Assembly: GCA_004298065.1 (NCBI GenBank)
Contig: SCRL01000082.1
Span: 1-33,642, forward strand
Reading direction: 5' to 3'
DNA length: 33,642 bases
Source: Gammaproteobacteria bacterium
GTDB lineage: Bacteria; Pseudomonadota; Gammaproteobacteria; Acidiferrobacterales; Sulfurifustaceae
This document shows, piece by piece, positions 26,954 through 33,642 of this stretch. Numbering within the stretch: the first letter of the stretch is position 1; each line of letters opens with the position of its first letter. The notes beneath the pieces were generated by a model, which saw only the letters and a list, made by a program, of their open reading frames with translations, ran no database searches and was not told the origin of the DNA. The position numbers and the translations under genes are program-made.

Positions 26954-27982
26954 TTAAGGGGAGGCGAGCTCGCGCACCGATTTGCCTTCTTTCAGCGTCG
27001 CCGGCGGATAGACGATGACCTCGTCGTCTTCGTTAAGGCCCGAGACAATCTGCACCGTCTGCGAGCCGACGACGCCCACCTGGACCTTCACCTTGCGCGC
27101 GCGCCCGCCGCGCAAGGCCCACACGTGGCCGTCCACGAACGCCGTCGCGGGAACGATCAGCGCGTTTTGCTCCTCGCGCACGACGATATTCACCTCGGTG
27201 GTCATGCCGATCTTGAGCGGCGTGTCCGCGGGCAGGCTCACGCGCACGCGATAGGTCTTTTGCACCGGATCGCCCTTGGGCGTGATCTCCGCGACCTCGC
27301 CCTTGAGCGCCTGATCGGGGAAGGCATCGGCCTTGATGAGCACGTTTTGACCGGTCTTGATGCGCGGGATGTCTTCCTCGTCCACGTCGGCCGTGACCCA
27401 GAGCTTGTCCGGTTCGCCGACCCAGTAGAGCACGCTCGTGTTCGTCACCACCTCGCCCGCCTGGCCGTCCTGGCGCAGCACCTTGCCGTCGAGCGGCGCC
27501 GTGAGCGTGAGATCGGCGAGCACCTGACGCGCGGCGTTGAGCGACTCCAGCGCCTGCTCGTGGTCGGACACCGCGCGCTCGTACTGCTGGCGGCTCACGA
27601 GGCGCTTGTCGAACAGTTCCTTGAAGCGCTTCTCCTCGTCGCGCTGGAACTGCTCGCGCGCCGCGAGATTGGCGACGTTGGCACGCGCCTCGCGATCGTC
27701 GAGCCGCGCCAGCACTTCACCGCGCTTCACGGCATCGCCCTCCTTCGCCAGGATCGCGACGATGCGGCTCGTCGCCTTGGGTCCGATCTTGGCCCAGTGC
27801 ACCGGCTCGACGGTGCCGGTGGCGTATACCGCCTCCACCGCCGGCCCGCGCACGGGCTTCGCGACATCCACCGCGGGACGCGTGCGCAGCAACAGAAATA
27901 TCGCCAAAAATAAAACGAGCGCGCCGGCGAGAACATAGAGCCAGTTTTTCTTGAGAAACGCGACCGCGGCCTCGGTGTTCAC
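26954..27982 (-). CDS. periplasmic adaptor (HlyD/MacA-like) of an ABC exporter
   Basis: A 342-residue membrane fusion protein that links the inner-membrane exporter with an outer-membrane channel. One N-terminal transmembrane helix (WLYVLAGALVLFLAIFLLL, residues 14-32) is followed by a lipoyl half-motif (VEAVYATGTVEPVHWAKIGPKATSRI), a helical hairpin (about 95-160, EQFQRDEEKRFKELFDKRLVS), the second lipoyl half (LTAPLDGKVLRQDGQAGEVV) and beta-barrel domains. The start is GTG. No outer-membrane channel gene is in the window. It is the first gene of the operon. Confidence 0.93.
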   Translation of the reverse strand: MNTEAAVAFLKKNWLYVLAGALVLFLAIFLLLRTRPAVDVAKPVRGPAVEAVYATGTVEPVHWAKIGPKATSRIVAILAKEGDAVKRGEVLARLDDREARANVANLAAREQFQRDEEKRFKELFDKRLVSRQQYERAVSDHEQALESLNAARQVLADLTLTAPLDGKVLRQDGQAGEVVTNTSVLYWVGEPDKLWVTADVDEEDIPRIKTGQNVLIKADAFPDQALKGEVAEITPKGDPVQKTYRVRVSLPADTPLKIGMTTEVNIVVREEQNALIVPATAFVDGHVWALRGGRARKVKVQVGVVGSQTVQIVSGLNEDDEVIVYPPATLKEGKSVRELASP

Positions 27983-28021
27983 GCGCTAAGCATCGACTGC
28001 GGACAATGAAATCGCAAGTAC

Positions 28022-28330
28022 TTAAGGAGCCAGAGGACGACCGCAGCGCCAGCAGGTTTCGAACGTACCGGGGTTCTCTTCGCCACAGTCGTGGCAGCGG
28101 CGCGACGGGGCCGACGGCATGCGCTGCCAGGCGTCGAGCACCTGCTGCGCACGCGGGAGGTCGGCGTCCTCGATAACCCACACCTCGGGCCAGGTGTGCG
28201 TGAACGGAATTTCGCCGAGGCCGCCCTGCGCGTGCTCGTTGAACACCTGCGCGGCGATGCCCACGCGCTCCAGCAGCTGCACGACCAGATGCGCCTCGGG
28301 CAAGTCGCCGGCGGTGTACAACCGCAGCAT
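28022..28330 (-). CDS. DUF2007 protein with zinc-ribbon tail
   Basis: A 102-residue protein. Residues 1-65 (MLRLYTAGDLPEAHLVVQLL to PEVWVIEDADLPRAQQVLD) fit the DUF2007 putative signal-transducing fold. The C-terminus has two CxxC pairs, CHDCGEENPGTFETCWRCG, a zinc ribbon as often found fused to this domain. Function unknown. It follows the dodecin gene by 7 bases on the same strand, so the two are likely cotranscribed. Confidence 0.85.
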   Translation of the reverse strand: MLRLYTAGDLPEAHLVVQLLERVGIAAQVFNEHAQGGLGEIPFTHTWPEVWVIEDADLPRAQQVLDAWQRMPSAPSRRCHDCGEENPGTFETCWRCGRPLAP

Positions 28331-28337
28331 GACAGCC

Positions 28338-28547
28338 TCAGTCGTCGAGCCGGAAACCGACCTTGATCTTGACCTGCCAGTGGACGATTTTCCCGTCTTC
28401 GAGGTGGCCGCGCGTCTCCATGACCTCGAACCAGTCGAGGTTATGGAGATTCTTGCCGGCACGGGCGATAGCGTTGCGAACAGCGTCGTCGCTGCCCTTC
28501 GCGGACGACCCGACGACCTCGATCAGCTTGTACGTATGCTCGCTCAT
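28338..28547 (-). CDS. dodecin, flavin-binding
   Basis: A 69-residue dodecin that assembles into a hollow dodecamer storing flavin and limiting its photochemistry. The sequence shows YKLIEVVGSSAKGSDDAVRNAIARA, then LDWFEVMETRGHLEDGKIVHWQVKIKVGFRLDD, with the Trp of LDWFEV that stacks on the flavin. AAGGAG lies 9 bases before the ATG. Length is typical (about 65-75). The upstream region (28548-28741) is a cluster of perfect palindromes. Confidence 0.95.
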   Translation of the reverse strand: MSEHTYKLIEVVGSSAKGSDDAVRNAIARAGKNLHNLDWFEVMETRGHLEDGKIVHWQVKIKVGFRLDD

Positions 28548-28583
28548 GGTTGGTTTCTCCTTCGTTGGTGAAAAGTCCGTTTA

Positions 28584-28615
28584 CCCGGCAGGTTGTTGAA
28601 AAACAACCTGCCGGG
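28584..28615. repeat. perfect 14-bp hairpin with GAAA loop
   Basis: Stem CCCGGCAGGTTGTT pairs exactly with 28602-28615 around a GAAA tetraloop. It lies 36 bases upstream of the dodecin ATG. It has no downstream T-tract on either strand, so it does not look like a standard terminator. Confidence 0.8.
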
Positions 28616-28636
28616 CGCCACACGGATGTGCCGCGT

Positions 28637-28668
28637 CATCTTTCAAACACGCGCGTGTTTGAAAGATG
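28637..28668. repeat. 32-base perfect palindrome
   Basis: Each 16-base arm starts CATCTTTCAAACACGC and the arms meet without a loop. It would form a cruciform or a two-fold protein-binding site. It lies between the GAAA hairpin and the marC terminator. Confidence 0.85.
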
Positions 28669-28702
28669 GAACAAGCCGCGGACATGCGCCGCGGCGACGC
28701 GA

Positions 28703-28734
28703 GTTGAAAAAGGCCGAGGACGGTCTTTTTCAAC
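28703..28734 (-). terminator. intrinsic terminator of marC
   Basis: On the minus strand a GTTGAAAAAGACC arm pairs with 28703-28715 with one mismatch, giving a GC core followed by five T. It begins 7 bases after the marC stop. Confidence 0.7.
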
Positions 28735-28741
28735 ATCTATA

Positions 28742-29371
28742 TCAGAACGCCGGCAGACCGGCACGCAGACCATCCAGGATATATTGCGCCGCGAGTGCCG
28801 CCAGCACCACACCGAACACACGGCTCACCACATTCGCGCCGGTTTCGCCGATGACGCGCATCACCCGCGCGGCGAACAACAGCGATACCAGCGTCACCGC
28901 CAGCACCAGCACCACCACCGCGAGCGCGGCGCCGACGATGACGGAATTGTCGCCCTGCTCGCCCACCATGAGCAGCACGGTGGTGAGCGCGCCGGGACCG
29001 GCGATGAGCGGAATCGCGAGCGGGAATACCGAGATGTCCTTCTTGCGCTCCGCTTCCTTCTGCTCACGCTCGGTGGTCGAGCGCAGGCCCGAGTGGCGCG
29101 CGAACAGCATGTCCACCGCGAGCAGGAACAAGAGCACGCCGCCGGCAATCTGGAACGCTGCCAGCCCGATGCCGAGCGCGCGCAGAAGCGCATCGCCGAG
29201 AATGACGAAGACGAGCAGGATACCGCCGGCGATCAGCACGCCGCGCACGGCGATGCGCCGGCGTTGCAAGGGGGTGGCGTCCTGGGTCAGGGCGGCAAAC
29301 AGGGGTGCGAGCCCGATCGGGTCGACCACGACAAAAAGGAGAATGAAGGAGTCGAGAAGCAACTCGTTCAT
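28742..29371 (-). CDS. MarC-family integral membrane protein
   Basis: A 209-residue inner-membrane protein with six hydrophobic helices (LLLDSFILLFVVVDPIGLAPLF, GVLIAGGILLVFVILGDALL, LAAFQIAGGVLLFLLAVDML, FPLAIPLIAGPGALTTVLLM, GAALAVVVLVLAVTLVSLLF, VVSRVFGVVLAALAAQYIL). VDPIGLAP and the PLAIPLIAGPGAL segment are the two family repeats. MarC was once linked to antibiotic resistance but its function is unknown. It has its own terminator and no clear Shine-Dalgarno. Confidence 0.94.
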   Translation of the reverse strand: MNELLLDSFILLFVVVDPIGLAPLFAALTQDATPLQRRRIAVRGVLIAGGILLVFVILGDALLRALGIGLAAFQIAGGVLLFLLAVDMLFARHSGLRSTTEREQKEAERKKDISVFPLAIPLIAGPGALTTVLLMVGEQGDNSVIVGAALAVVVLVLAVTLVSLLFAARVMRVIGETGANVVSRVFGVVLAALAAQYILDGLRAGLPAF

Positions 29372-29432
29372 GCGCAGCCCGCCGGTCGGTGCATGGGGAC
29401 CACTTTACCCGCGACCGCGGGCAGCGCCAAGG

Positions 29433-29656
29433 CTAAGTGGGTAAGAAACCGCGGCACAGGGAAGTAGCACCCAGTGCCCGGGCGAATACTCCTTCGGCAA
29501 ATCCGCAACCGCGCCATCCCTGGCGCGCGGCCCTTGCCTCGATCCCATCGGCAATGGGCGCATCTAGCCGCCCGGCGGCTACCGGTTGCGGTGCCAAGAG
29601 ATGCAAATCCACAGTACAGGGACGTACTGCCTGTGGTACCGAGGGATGTAAAAAAA
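29433..29656. repeat. palindrome-rich gap before the CBS gene
   Basis: The 484-base gap between marC and the CBS gene has no credible gene. It begins near CTAAGTGGGTAA (29433-29444), also present at the start of the other large gap (9504-9515). Hairpins are CGCGCC with loop ATCCCT (29510-29527) and CAGTAC with loop AGGGAC (29612-29629). Two related units, GGTGCCAAGAGATGCAAA (29590-29607) and GGTACCGAGGGATGTAAAA (29635-29653), flank the second hairpin; the latter matches the copy inside the gene at 23604. Bases 29657-29782 show nothing else I can name. Confidence 0.72.
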
Positions 29657-29782
29657 TTGCCGCCGCCCAAGACGGACCACCAGGGAGAGAAGAGGCGGCC
29701 GTTGCGGAGTTGCCGGGCGGCGACATGCCATAAAAAACAGGCCTAAGCAGACGCAAAATCCGGGATTGGCGCTCCTGGCACA

Positions 29783-29823
29783 TTGATGTAGGTCAAGAAG
29801 GCGCCACCTTGCCCGCTTAAAAT
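29783..29823 (+). promoter_or_regulatory. FNR/ANR-type promoter of the CBS gene
   Basis: TTGAT-N4-GTCAA (29783-29796) matches nine of ten bases of the FNR box. A -10 box TAAAAT lies at 29818-29823, which puts the box centre near -41 from the expected start, the class II activator position. Confidence 0.7.
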
Positions 29824-29855
29824 TTATTCCCTGCGCACGAACAGGGAGACACCCC

Positions 29856-30305
29856 ATGAAAACCGGCGATGTCTGCAACCGTGAGGTCGTGTTCATCGAG
29901 CGCGCGGCGTCGATCGCCGAGGTCGCGCGGCTGATGCGCGCGCACCACGTCGGCGATCTCGTGGTCGTGGAGGAGAAAAACGGCCGGCGCGCGCCGGTCG
30001 GCATCGTCACCGACCGCGACCTTGTGCTCGAGGTCCTCGCGGAGGGCGTGAACCAGAACGACATCGCCGTCGGCGACGTCATGAGCTACGAGCTTGTCAC
30101 CGCGAACGAGGACGACGACCTGTTCGACACCCTGAAGCACATGCGCACCAAGGGCATCCGCCGCCTGCCGGTGGTGGACCGCGCGGGTTCGCTGGTCGGG
30201 ATCGTCACGGTGGACGACCTGCTCGACCTGTTGGCCGAGCAGGTTTCCGACCTTGCGCGCATCGTGCAGCGCGAGCAGACGCGCGAGCGCGAACGCCGGC
30301 GTTAG
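29856..30305 (+). CDS. CBS-domain protein
   Basis: A 149-residue protein made of two CBS domains (about 7-60 and 77-132), which form a Bateman module that binds adenine nucleotides. The repeat units are VCNREVVFIERAASIAEVARLMRAHHVGDLVVV...GIVTDRDL and DVMSYELVTANEDDDLFDTLKHMRTKGIRRLPVVD...GIVTVDDLLDLL. No other domain is present, so it is a stand-alone sensor or regulator. AGGGAG lies 7 bases upstream of the ATG. An FNR-like promoter suggests induction when oxygen is low. It converges with the kinase-Usp gene; the two stop codons overlap (30302-30305). Confidence 0.93.
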   Translation: MKTGDVCNREVVFIERAASIAEVARLMRAHHVGDLVVVEEKNGRRAPVGIVTDRDLVLEVLAEGVNQNDIAVGDVMSYELVTANEDDDLFDTLKHMRTKGIRRLPVVDRAGSLVGIVTVDDLLDLLAEQVSDLARIVQREQTRERERRR

Positions 30306-31768
30306 CGTCGGCGCCTGCCGGGCGCGGGCGCCGGCAGCGGCTCGCGCGTGCGCACCACCGTCACGCTGCATGGCACGTGACGCATCACGCGGTAGGAAAC
30401 GCTCCCGAGCAGGCGATCAACTCCCACTTTCGCCCGCGCCCCCAAAATCACATGGTCGATCGCGTGCGCCTGCGCGTACTCGACCAGCGCCGCAACCGGT
30501 GCGCCGGGGATCACCTGAAAATGCACGCGCTCGGGGCGCAGGTGCAGCGGCTGTGCCCAGTTGCGCATTTCCGCCAGACACTGGACCGTCGACGAATTGG
30601 CCGTGGGCGCGTCGTTGTCTTCTCCCGCTTCCGGTACGCGCTTTACTACCGACAGGAACGTGAAGTAGGCGTGCGGCTCGCTGCGCGCGAGTTTGCGCAC
30701 CGCGTCGCGCAGCGCGTAGCGCAGCGACCGGTCGGCGGGCGCGGGGTCGAGCGCCACCAGCACGTGCGGGTGGCGCGTCAGATGTTCCTGCGGGTGGCGC
30801 GGCGCCGTGTCCTCGAAGACTTCGTAGAGTGAACGCCACCACAGCCGCGTGCGCGTGAGCAACCCCGACCGGGTCAGGCGATGGGCGCGCCGGGTCAGGT
30901 GCACCGTCTCCGGATGCGTGAGCTGGTAAGCGACTTCGCGCGCAGTGGCATAGCGCCGCTCGGGGCGAATCGCGAGGCAGCGCAGAATGATCTCCTGCAA
31001 CCAGGCGGGAACAGCGGGATTGTGCAGCCGCGGCGGGCGCGGCGGCTCGAACAGCCGTTTCTTGAGCGACAGCAGGTTGGGCCGCCCATGGGGGTAATGC
31101 CCGGTGGCCAGGTGATAAAGAATCGCGCCGATGGCGTAGATATCGGAGCGCGGGTCGGTACGCACGTGCCGCACCTGCTCCGGGGCGATGTACGGCGTCG
31201 TGCCCTCCTCTTCCCCGAAGGCGGCGTCGATGTGGTCCGGCAACGCCGCGTGGTGCGCGACACCGAAATCCAGCAGCACCATCTCGCCGCCGGGGCGGTC
31301 GCGCACGTTGGCCGGATTAATATCGAGGTGGATGACGTTCTGGCGGTGCAGGTCGTGCACCGCGCGACACAGACGCGCGCCGAGGTCGCGCAGCTCGTCG
31401 ACCGCGATCGGCGCGCGCGCCGCGGCGCGCGCGAGCGCGTCGCCCTCGATGTATTCCATGACGAGATACGGCCGGTGGCGTGAATCGCCGACCGCCACCC
31501 GCCGCGGCACGTGCGGCCCGTGCAGGCGTGCAAGAATCTGGCGCTCGTTCTCGAAGGCGGCCCAGGCGCTCAGCGGGCTTCCGGGCCCGAGCTTCGGCAC
31601 TTTCATCACCAGCGGCCGGCGGCTTCGCGAAAAGCTGACACGGTACAACCGTGCCATCCCGCCCTCATGCAACGGCTCGCCGACGCGGTAGCCGTCTACG
31701 CGCTCGCCCGCGCGCACCTCGTGTACCGGCTCGCGCACGGTGCTGCTGTCCTCCCCCGGTTTGCGCAT
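30302..31768 (-). CDS. serine/threonine kinase fused to a universal stress domain
   Basis: A 488-residue soluble protein. Residues about 25-285 are a Hanks-type kinase: glycine-rich LHEGGMARLYRV, Lys56 in LVMKVPKL, catalytic loop HLDINPAN (Asp149, Asn154), DFG at 167-169 and APE at 195-197. The usual Lys two after the catalytic Asp is Asn151. Residues about 330-478 are a UspA domain (HPHVLVALDPAPADRSLRYALRDAV to DHVILGARAKVGVDRLLGSVSYRVMRHVPCSVTVVR). Such fusions exist in proteobacteria and probably act in stress response. It starts 4 bases after the phosphoesterase gene, within the radical SAM-phosphoesterase-kinase operon. Confidence 0.9.
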   Translation of the reverse strand: MRKPGEDSSTVREPVHEVRAGERVDGYRVGEPLHEGGMARLYRVSFSRSRRPLVMKVPKLGPGSPLSAWAAFENERQILARLHGPHVPRRVAVGDSRHRPYLVMEYIEGDALARAAARAPIAVDELRDLGARLCRAVHDLHRQNVIHLDINPANVRDRPGGEMVLLDFGVAHHAALPDHIDAAFGEEEGTTPYIAPEQVRHVRTDPRSDIYAIGAILYHLATGHYPHGRPNLLSLKKRLFEPPRPPRLHNPAVPAWLQEIILRCLAIRPERRYATAREVAYQLTHPETVHLTRRAHRLTRSGLLTRTRLWWRSLYEVFEDTAPRHPQEHLTRHPHVLVALDPAPADRSLRYALRDAVRKLARSEPHAYFTFLSVVKRVPEAGEDNDAPTANSSTVQCLAEMRNWAQPLHLRPERVHFQVIPGAPVAALVEYAQAHAIDHVILGARAKVGVDRLLGSVSYRVMRHVPCSVTVVRTREPLPAPAPGRRRR

Positions 31769-31772
31769 GTGC

Positions 31773-32510
31773 TCAGCGTCCGTAGGCCAGTCGCTCGGCG
31801 AAGAACGGGCTCAGGCCCGCGTCGCGGATTTTCCTGGCGGTCGTGACGTAATCATAGGCCAGGCGATGGAACGTAACCTCGTGGGCGACATTGTCGTACA
31901 GCACATAGCAGGCGGCGTTGTTGCCGTCGCGCGGTTGGCCGACCGAGCCGACGTTGATGACGTAGCGCGCCGAAACGGACAGCGGCACCGCCATCCCGTC
32001 CTGCGGCACCAGCTCGCGCACGGCGCCGGCGGCGGTTTCGTAGAACACGCGCGGAACGTGCACATGGCCGATGAACGTCATTGGCGTGCCGGCCGCTTCC
32101 AGGCAGGCGGGAATCTGGTCCGGCTGGCGCAGATACTCCCAGGCGTCGGGCTGGTGCGCGCTCGCGTGCGCGTAGGTGACCCTGCCATCATGGACGAGCA
32201 ACGGCAAACCGTCGAGGAAATTGAGCTGCACCGGCGAGAGCCGCTCGCGGGTCCAGGCGATGGCGCGGCGGATTTCGGGAAACGCCTCGCGTCCCATTTC
32301 GCGAAACAACGCCTCGTCGTGATTGCCGCGCACCGCGACCAGCCCCGGCAGCGCCATCACCCGTTCCAACACGGGAGCAGGATCGGCGCCGTAGCCGATG
32401 AAGTCGCCGAGACAGACATAGCGCTCGGCACCCAACGCGGCGGCGTGCTCGCACACGCGCGTAAGCGCCTCGAGGTTGCTGTGAAGATCGGAAAGGATCG
32501 CGATGCGCAC
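31773..32510 (-). CDS. metallophosphoesterase family protein
   Basis: A 245-residue calcineurin-like phosphoesterase. The two-metal motifs are in order: DxH at SDLHSN (Asp8, His10), GDxxGYG at GDFIGYGAD (35-43), GNHD at 62-65, a later His, and GHVHVPRVF. This is the YfcE/Ap4A-hydrolase-like branch; substrate not determined. It starts with GTG one base after the radical SAM stop, and the kinase gene follows after 4 bases, so the three are tightly coupled. A pairing with a protein kinase could mean opposing phosphatase activity, but this is only a guess. Confidence 0.9.
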   Translation of the reverse strand: MRIAILSDLHSNLEALTRVCEHAAALGAERYVCLGDFIGYGADPAPVLERVMALPGLVAVRGNHDEALFREMGREAFPEIRRAIAWTRERLSPVQLNFLDGLPLLVHDGRVTYAHASAHQPDAWEYLRQPDQIPACLEAAGTPMTFIGHVHVPRVFYETAAGAVRELVPQDGMAVPLSVSARYVINVGSVGQPRDGNNAACYVLYDNVAHEVTFHRLAYDYVTTARKIRDAGLSPFFAERLAYGR

Positions 32511-32511
32511 G

Positions 32512-33624
32512 CTAGTCTGTTAGCAGCGGCAACTGATCGCCCGCGCATGCCGGCAGCCGGAACCGGTCGGTATCGAGCTCAAGTTCATCCCGGTTGAGCG
32601 CCAACCGTTCGCAGGCCAGCCGGAAGCGTTGTGCGAGCAGGCCGGCGTACTCGCCTTCGCCACGAAACCGATGGCCGAAACGCGGATCGTTCTCGCGTCC
32701 GCCACGGCTCTGGCGGATCAGCGACAGGACGTGTTCCGCGCGCCCGGGCGCATGCGCCGTGAGCCACTCTTTGAAGAGGTTCTTGATTTCATGCGGCAGG
32801 CGCAAGAGTGTCCAACCGGCGAAACGTGCGCCGGCGCCGGCCGCGGCCTCGAGCACGGATTCCATCTCGTGATCGTTGAGCGCCGGGATCGCGGGCGCGA
32901 ACATTACGCCCGTCGGCACGCCGGCCTGCGCCATCGACCGGATCGCCTCGATCCGACGCGCCGGCGCCGAGGCGCGCGGTTCCAGGCGGCGCGCCAGCCC
33001 GTTGTCGAGCGTCGTCACGCTCACGAACACGGCGCATAAATTCTTCTCCGCCATCGGCGCGAGGATATCGAGGTCGCGCTCGACCAGCGCGGATTTGGTG
33101 ACGATAGTGAGCGGGTGCTCGTGCGCCGCCAGTACTTCCAGAATCTGGCGCGTGATCCGAAGTTTGCGCTCGACCGGTTGATAGGGATCGGTGTTGGACC
33201 CAAGCGCGATCGGGCTCACGCGGTAACCCGGCCGGCGCAGCTCCACCTCGAGCAGCTGCGCCGCGCGCGGCTTGGCGAGGATGTGCGTCTCGAAATCGAG
33301 GCCGGCGGAGAAACCGAGATAGGTGTGGCTCGGGCGCGCGTAGCAATAGATACAGCCGTGCTCGCAGCCACGATAGGGATTGATCGACTGGCTGAACGGA
33401 ATGTCGGGCGAGTCGTTGCGCGCGATGATGGCGCGCGTCGTGTCCGTATGCACTGTGGTCTTGAGCGGTGGCAGATCCTCTTCGAGGCCGCCCCAGCCAT
33501 CGTCGGCCGCCTCGTGCGCATAAGGCTCGAAGCGGCCATCGCGGTTCGAGAGTGCGCCACGTCCGCGGCGGCTTTCGAGCAAGCTGTTTCCGGCGGGCTT
33601 GAGACGGCGCGTAGAATCGGACAT
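32512..33624 (-). CDS. PA0069-family radical SAM protein
   Basis: A 370-residue radical S-adenosylmethionine enzyme. The iron-sulfur cluster motif C-x3-C-x2-C is at Cys87, Cys91, Cys94 in GCEHGCIYCYARPSH. Other typical parts are SQSINPYRGCEHG, LGFSAGLDFETHILAKP, IALGSNTDPYQPVERKLRITRQILE and VSVTTLDNGLARRLEPRA; it resembles the spore photoproduct lyase group. The reaction of this family is unknown. It is the first visible gene of an operon with the phosphoesterase and kinase; the start ATG is 18 bases from the window edge, so upstream signals are not seen. Confidence 0.94.
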   Translation of the reverse strand: MSDSTRRLKPAGNSLLESRRGRGALSNRDGRFEPYAHEAADDGWGGLEEDLPPLKTTVHTDTTRAIIARNDSPDIPFSQSINPYRGCEHGCIYCYARPSHTYLGFSAGLDFETHILAKPRAAQLLEVELRRPGYRVSPIALGSNTDPYQPVERKLRITRQILEVLAAHEHPLTIVTKSALVERDLDILAPMAEKNLCAVFVSVTTLDNGLARRLEPRASAPARRIEAIRSMAQAGVPTGVMFAPAIPALNDHEMESVLEAAAGAGARFAGWTLLRLPHEIKNLFKEWLTAHAPGRAEHVLSLIRQSRGGRENDPRFGHRFRGEGEYAGLLAQRFRLACERLALNRDELELDTDRFRLPACAGDQLPLLTD

Positions 33625-33642
33625 GACACGGATCCGGTGGAT

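Noticed and set aside
29433-29783. Frames of 90-116 codons in the gap after marC
   Set aside because: The repeat-derived SLGT/VPRD segments recur in other repeat copies; no start signals.

Overview
The window is GC-rich, densely coded bacterial chromosome, most likely from a gammaproteobacterium outside the enteric group (a Chromatiales- or Acidiferrobacterales-like lineage would fit; this is inference from gene content, no species is claimed). The main arguments are the gammaproteobacterial order rplY-prs-tRNA-Gln-ispE-lolB-TPR lipoprotein on one strand, divergent from hemA-prfA-prmC on the other, together with SlmA, LolB, MsrPQ, an HdfR-like regulator and a PA0069-type radical SAM protein. 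No phage, plasmid, CRISPR or transposase gene is visible.

Layout. 1-5048 (minus): ribosomal protein L25 (cut by the window edge), PRPP synthase, tRNA-Gln(TTG), a second broken tRNA-Gln, IspE, LolB and a TPR lipoprotein. 5194-12845 (plus): HemA, release factor 1 and its methylase PrmC, a PDC-sensor protein, a palindrome-rich gap, MoeB plus a JAMM (M67) peptidase, then LemA and a GIDE-domain membrane protein. 12855-14347 (minus): ArgB and SlmA. 14348-15115: a second palindrome-rich gap. 15116-17594 (minus): small heat-shock protein and HslVU. 17741-22370 (minus): beta-propeller protein, exported creatininase-like protein, HdfR-like regulator and MsrPQ. 22508-23407: HtpX. 23604-24830 (plus): an unrecognised helical protein. 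25015-27982 (minus): adaptor-permease-ATPase ABC exporter. 28022-29371 (minus): DUF2007 zinc-ribbon protein, dodecin, MarC. 29856-30305 (plus): a CBS protein behind an FNR-like promoter. 30302-33624 (minus): radical SAM protein, metallophosphoesterase and a kinase-universal-stress fusion.

How it works together. Much is housekeeping (tetrapyrrole, isoprenoid, PRPP and arginine synthesis; translation termination; outer-membrane lipoprotein insertion). A second theme is protein quality and envelope stress: Hsp20, HslVU and HtpX each have a sigma-32-like promoter, MsrPQ repairs periplasmic methionine sulfoxide, and the CBS and kinase-Usp genes look like an energy or oxygen stress module.

The most unusual signal is non-coding. 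A family of hairpins with varied, fully paired stems but a near-constant GGGA-type loop (AGGGAT, AGGGAC, CGGGA, ACGGAT and complements) fills four gaps, interrupts a tRNA-Gln copy, and lies in frame inside the helical protein gene. The insertion in the tRNA and one in the moeB upstream gap share the same order of hairpins, with compensated stem changes.
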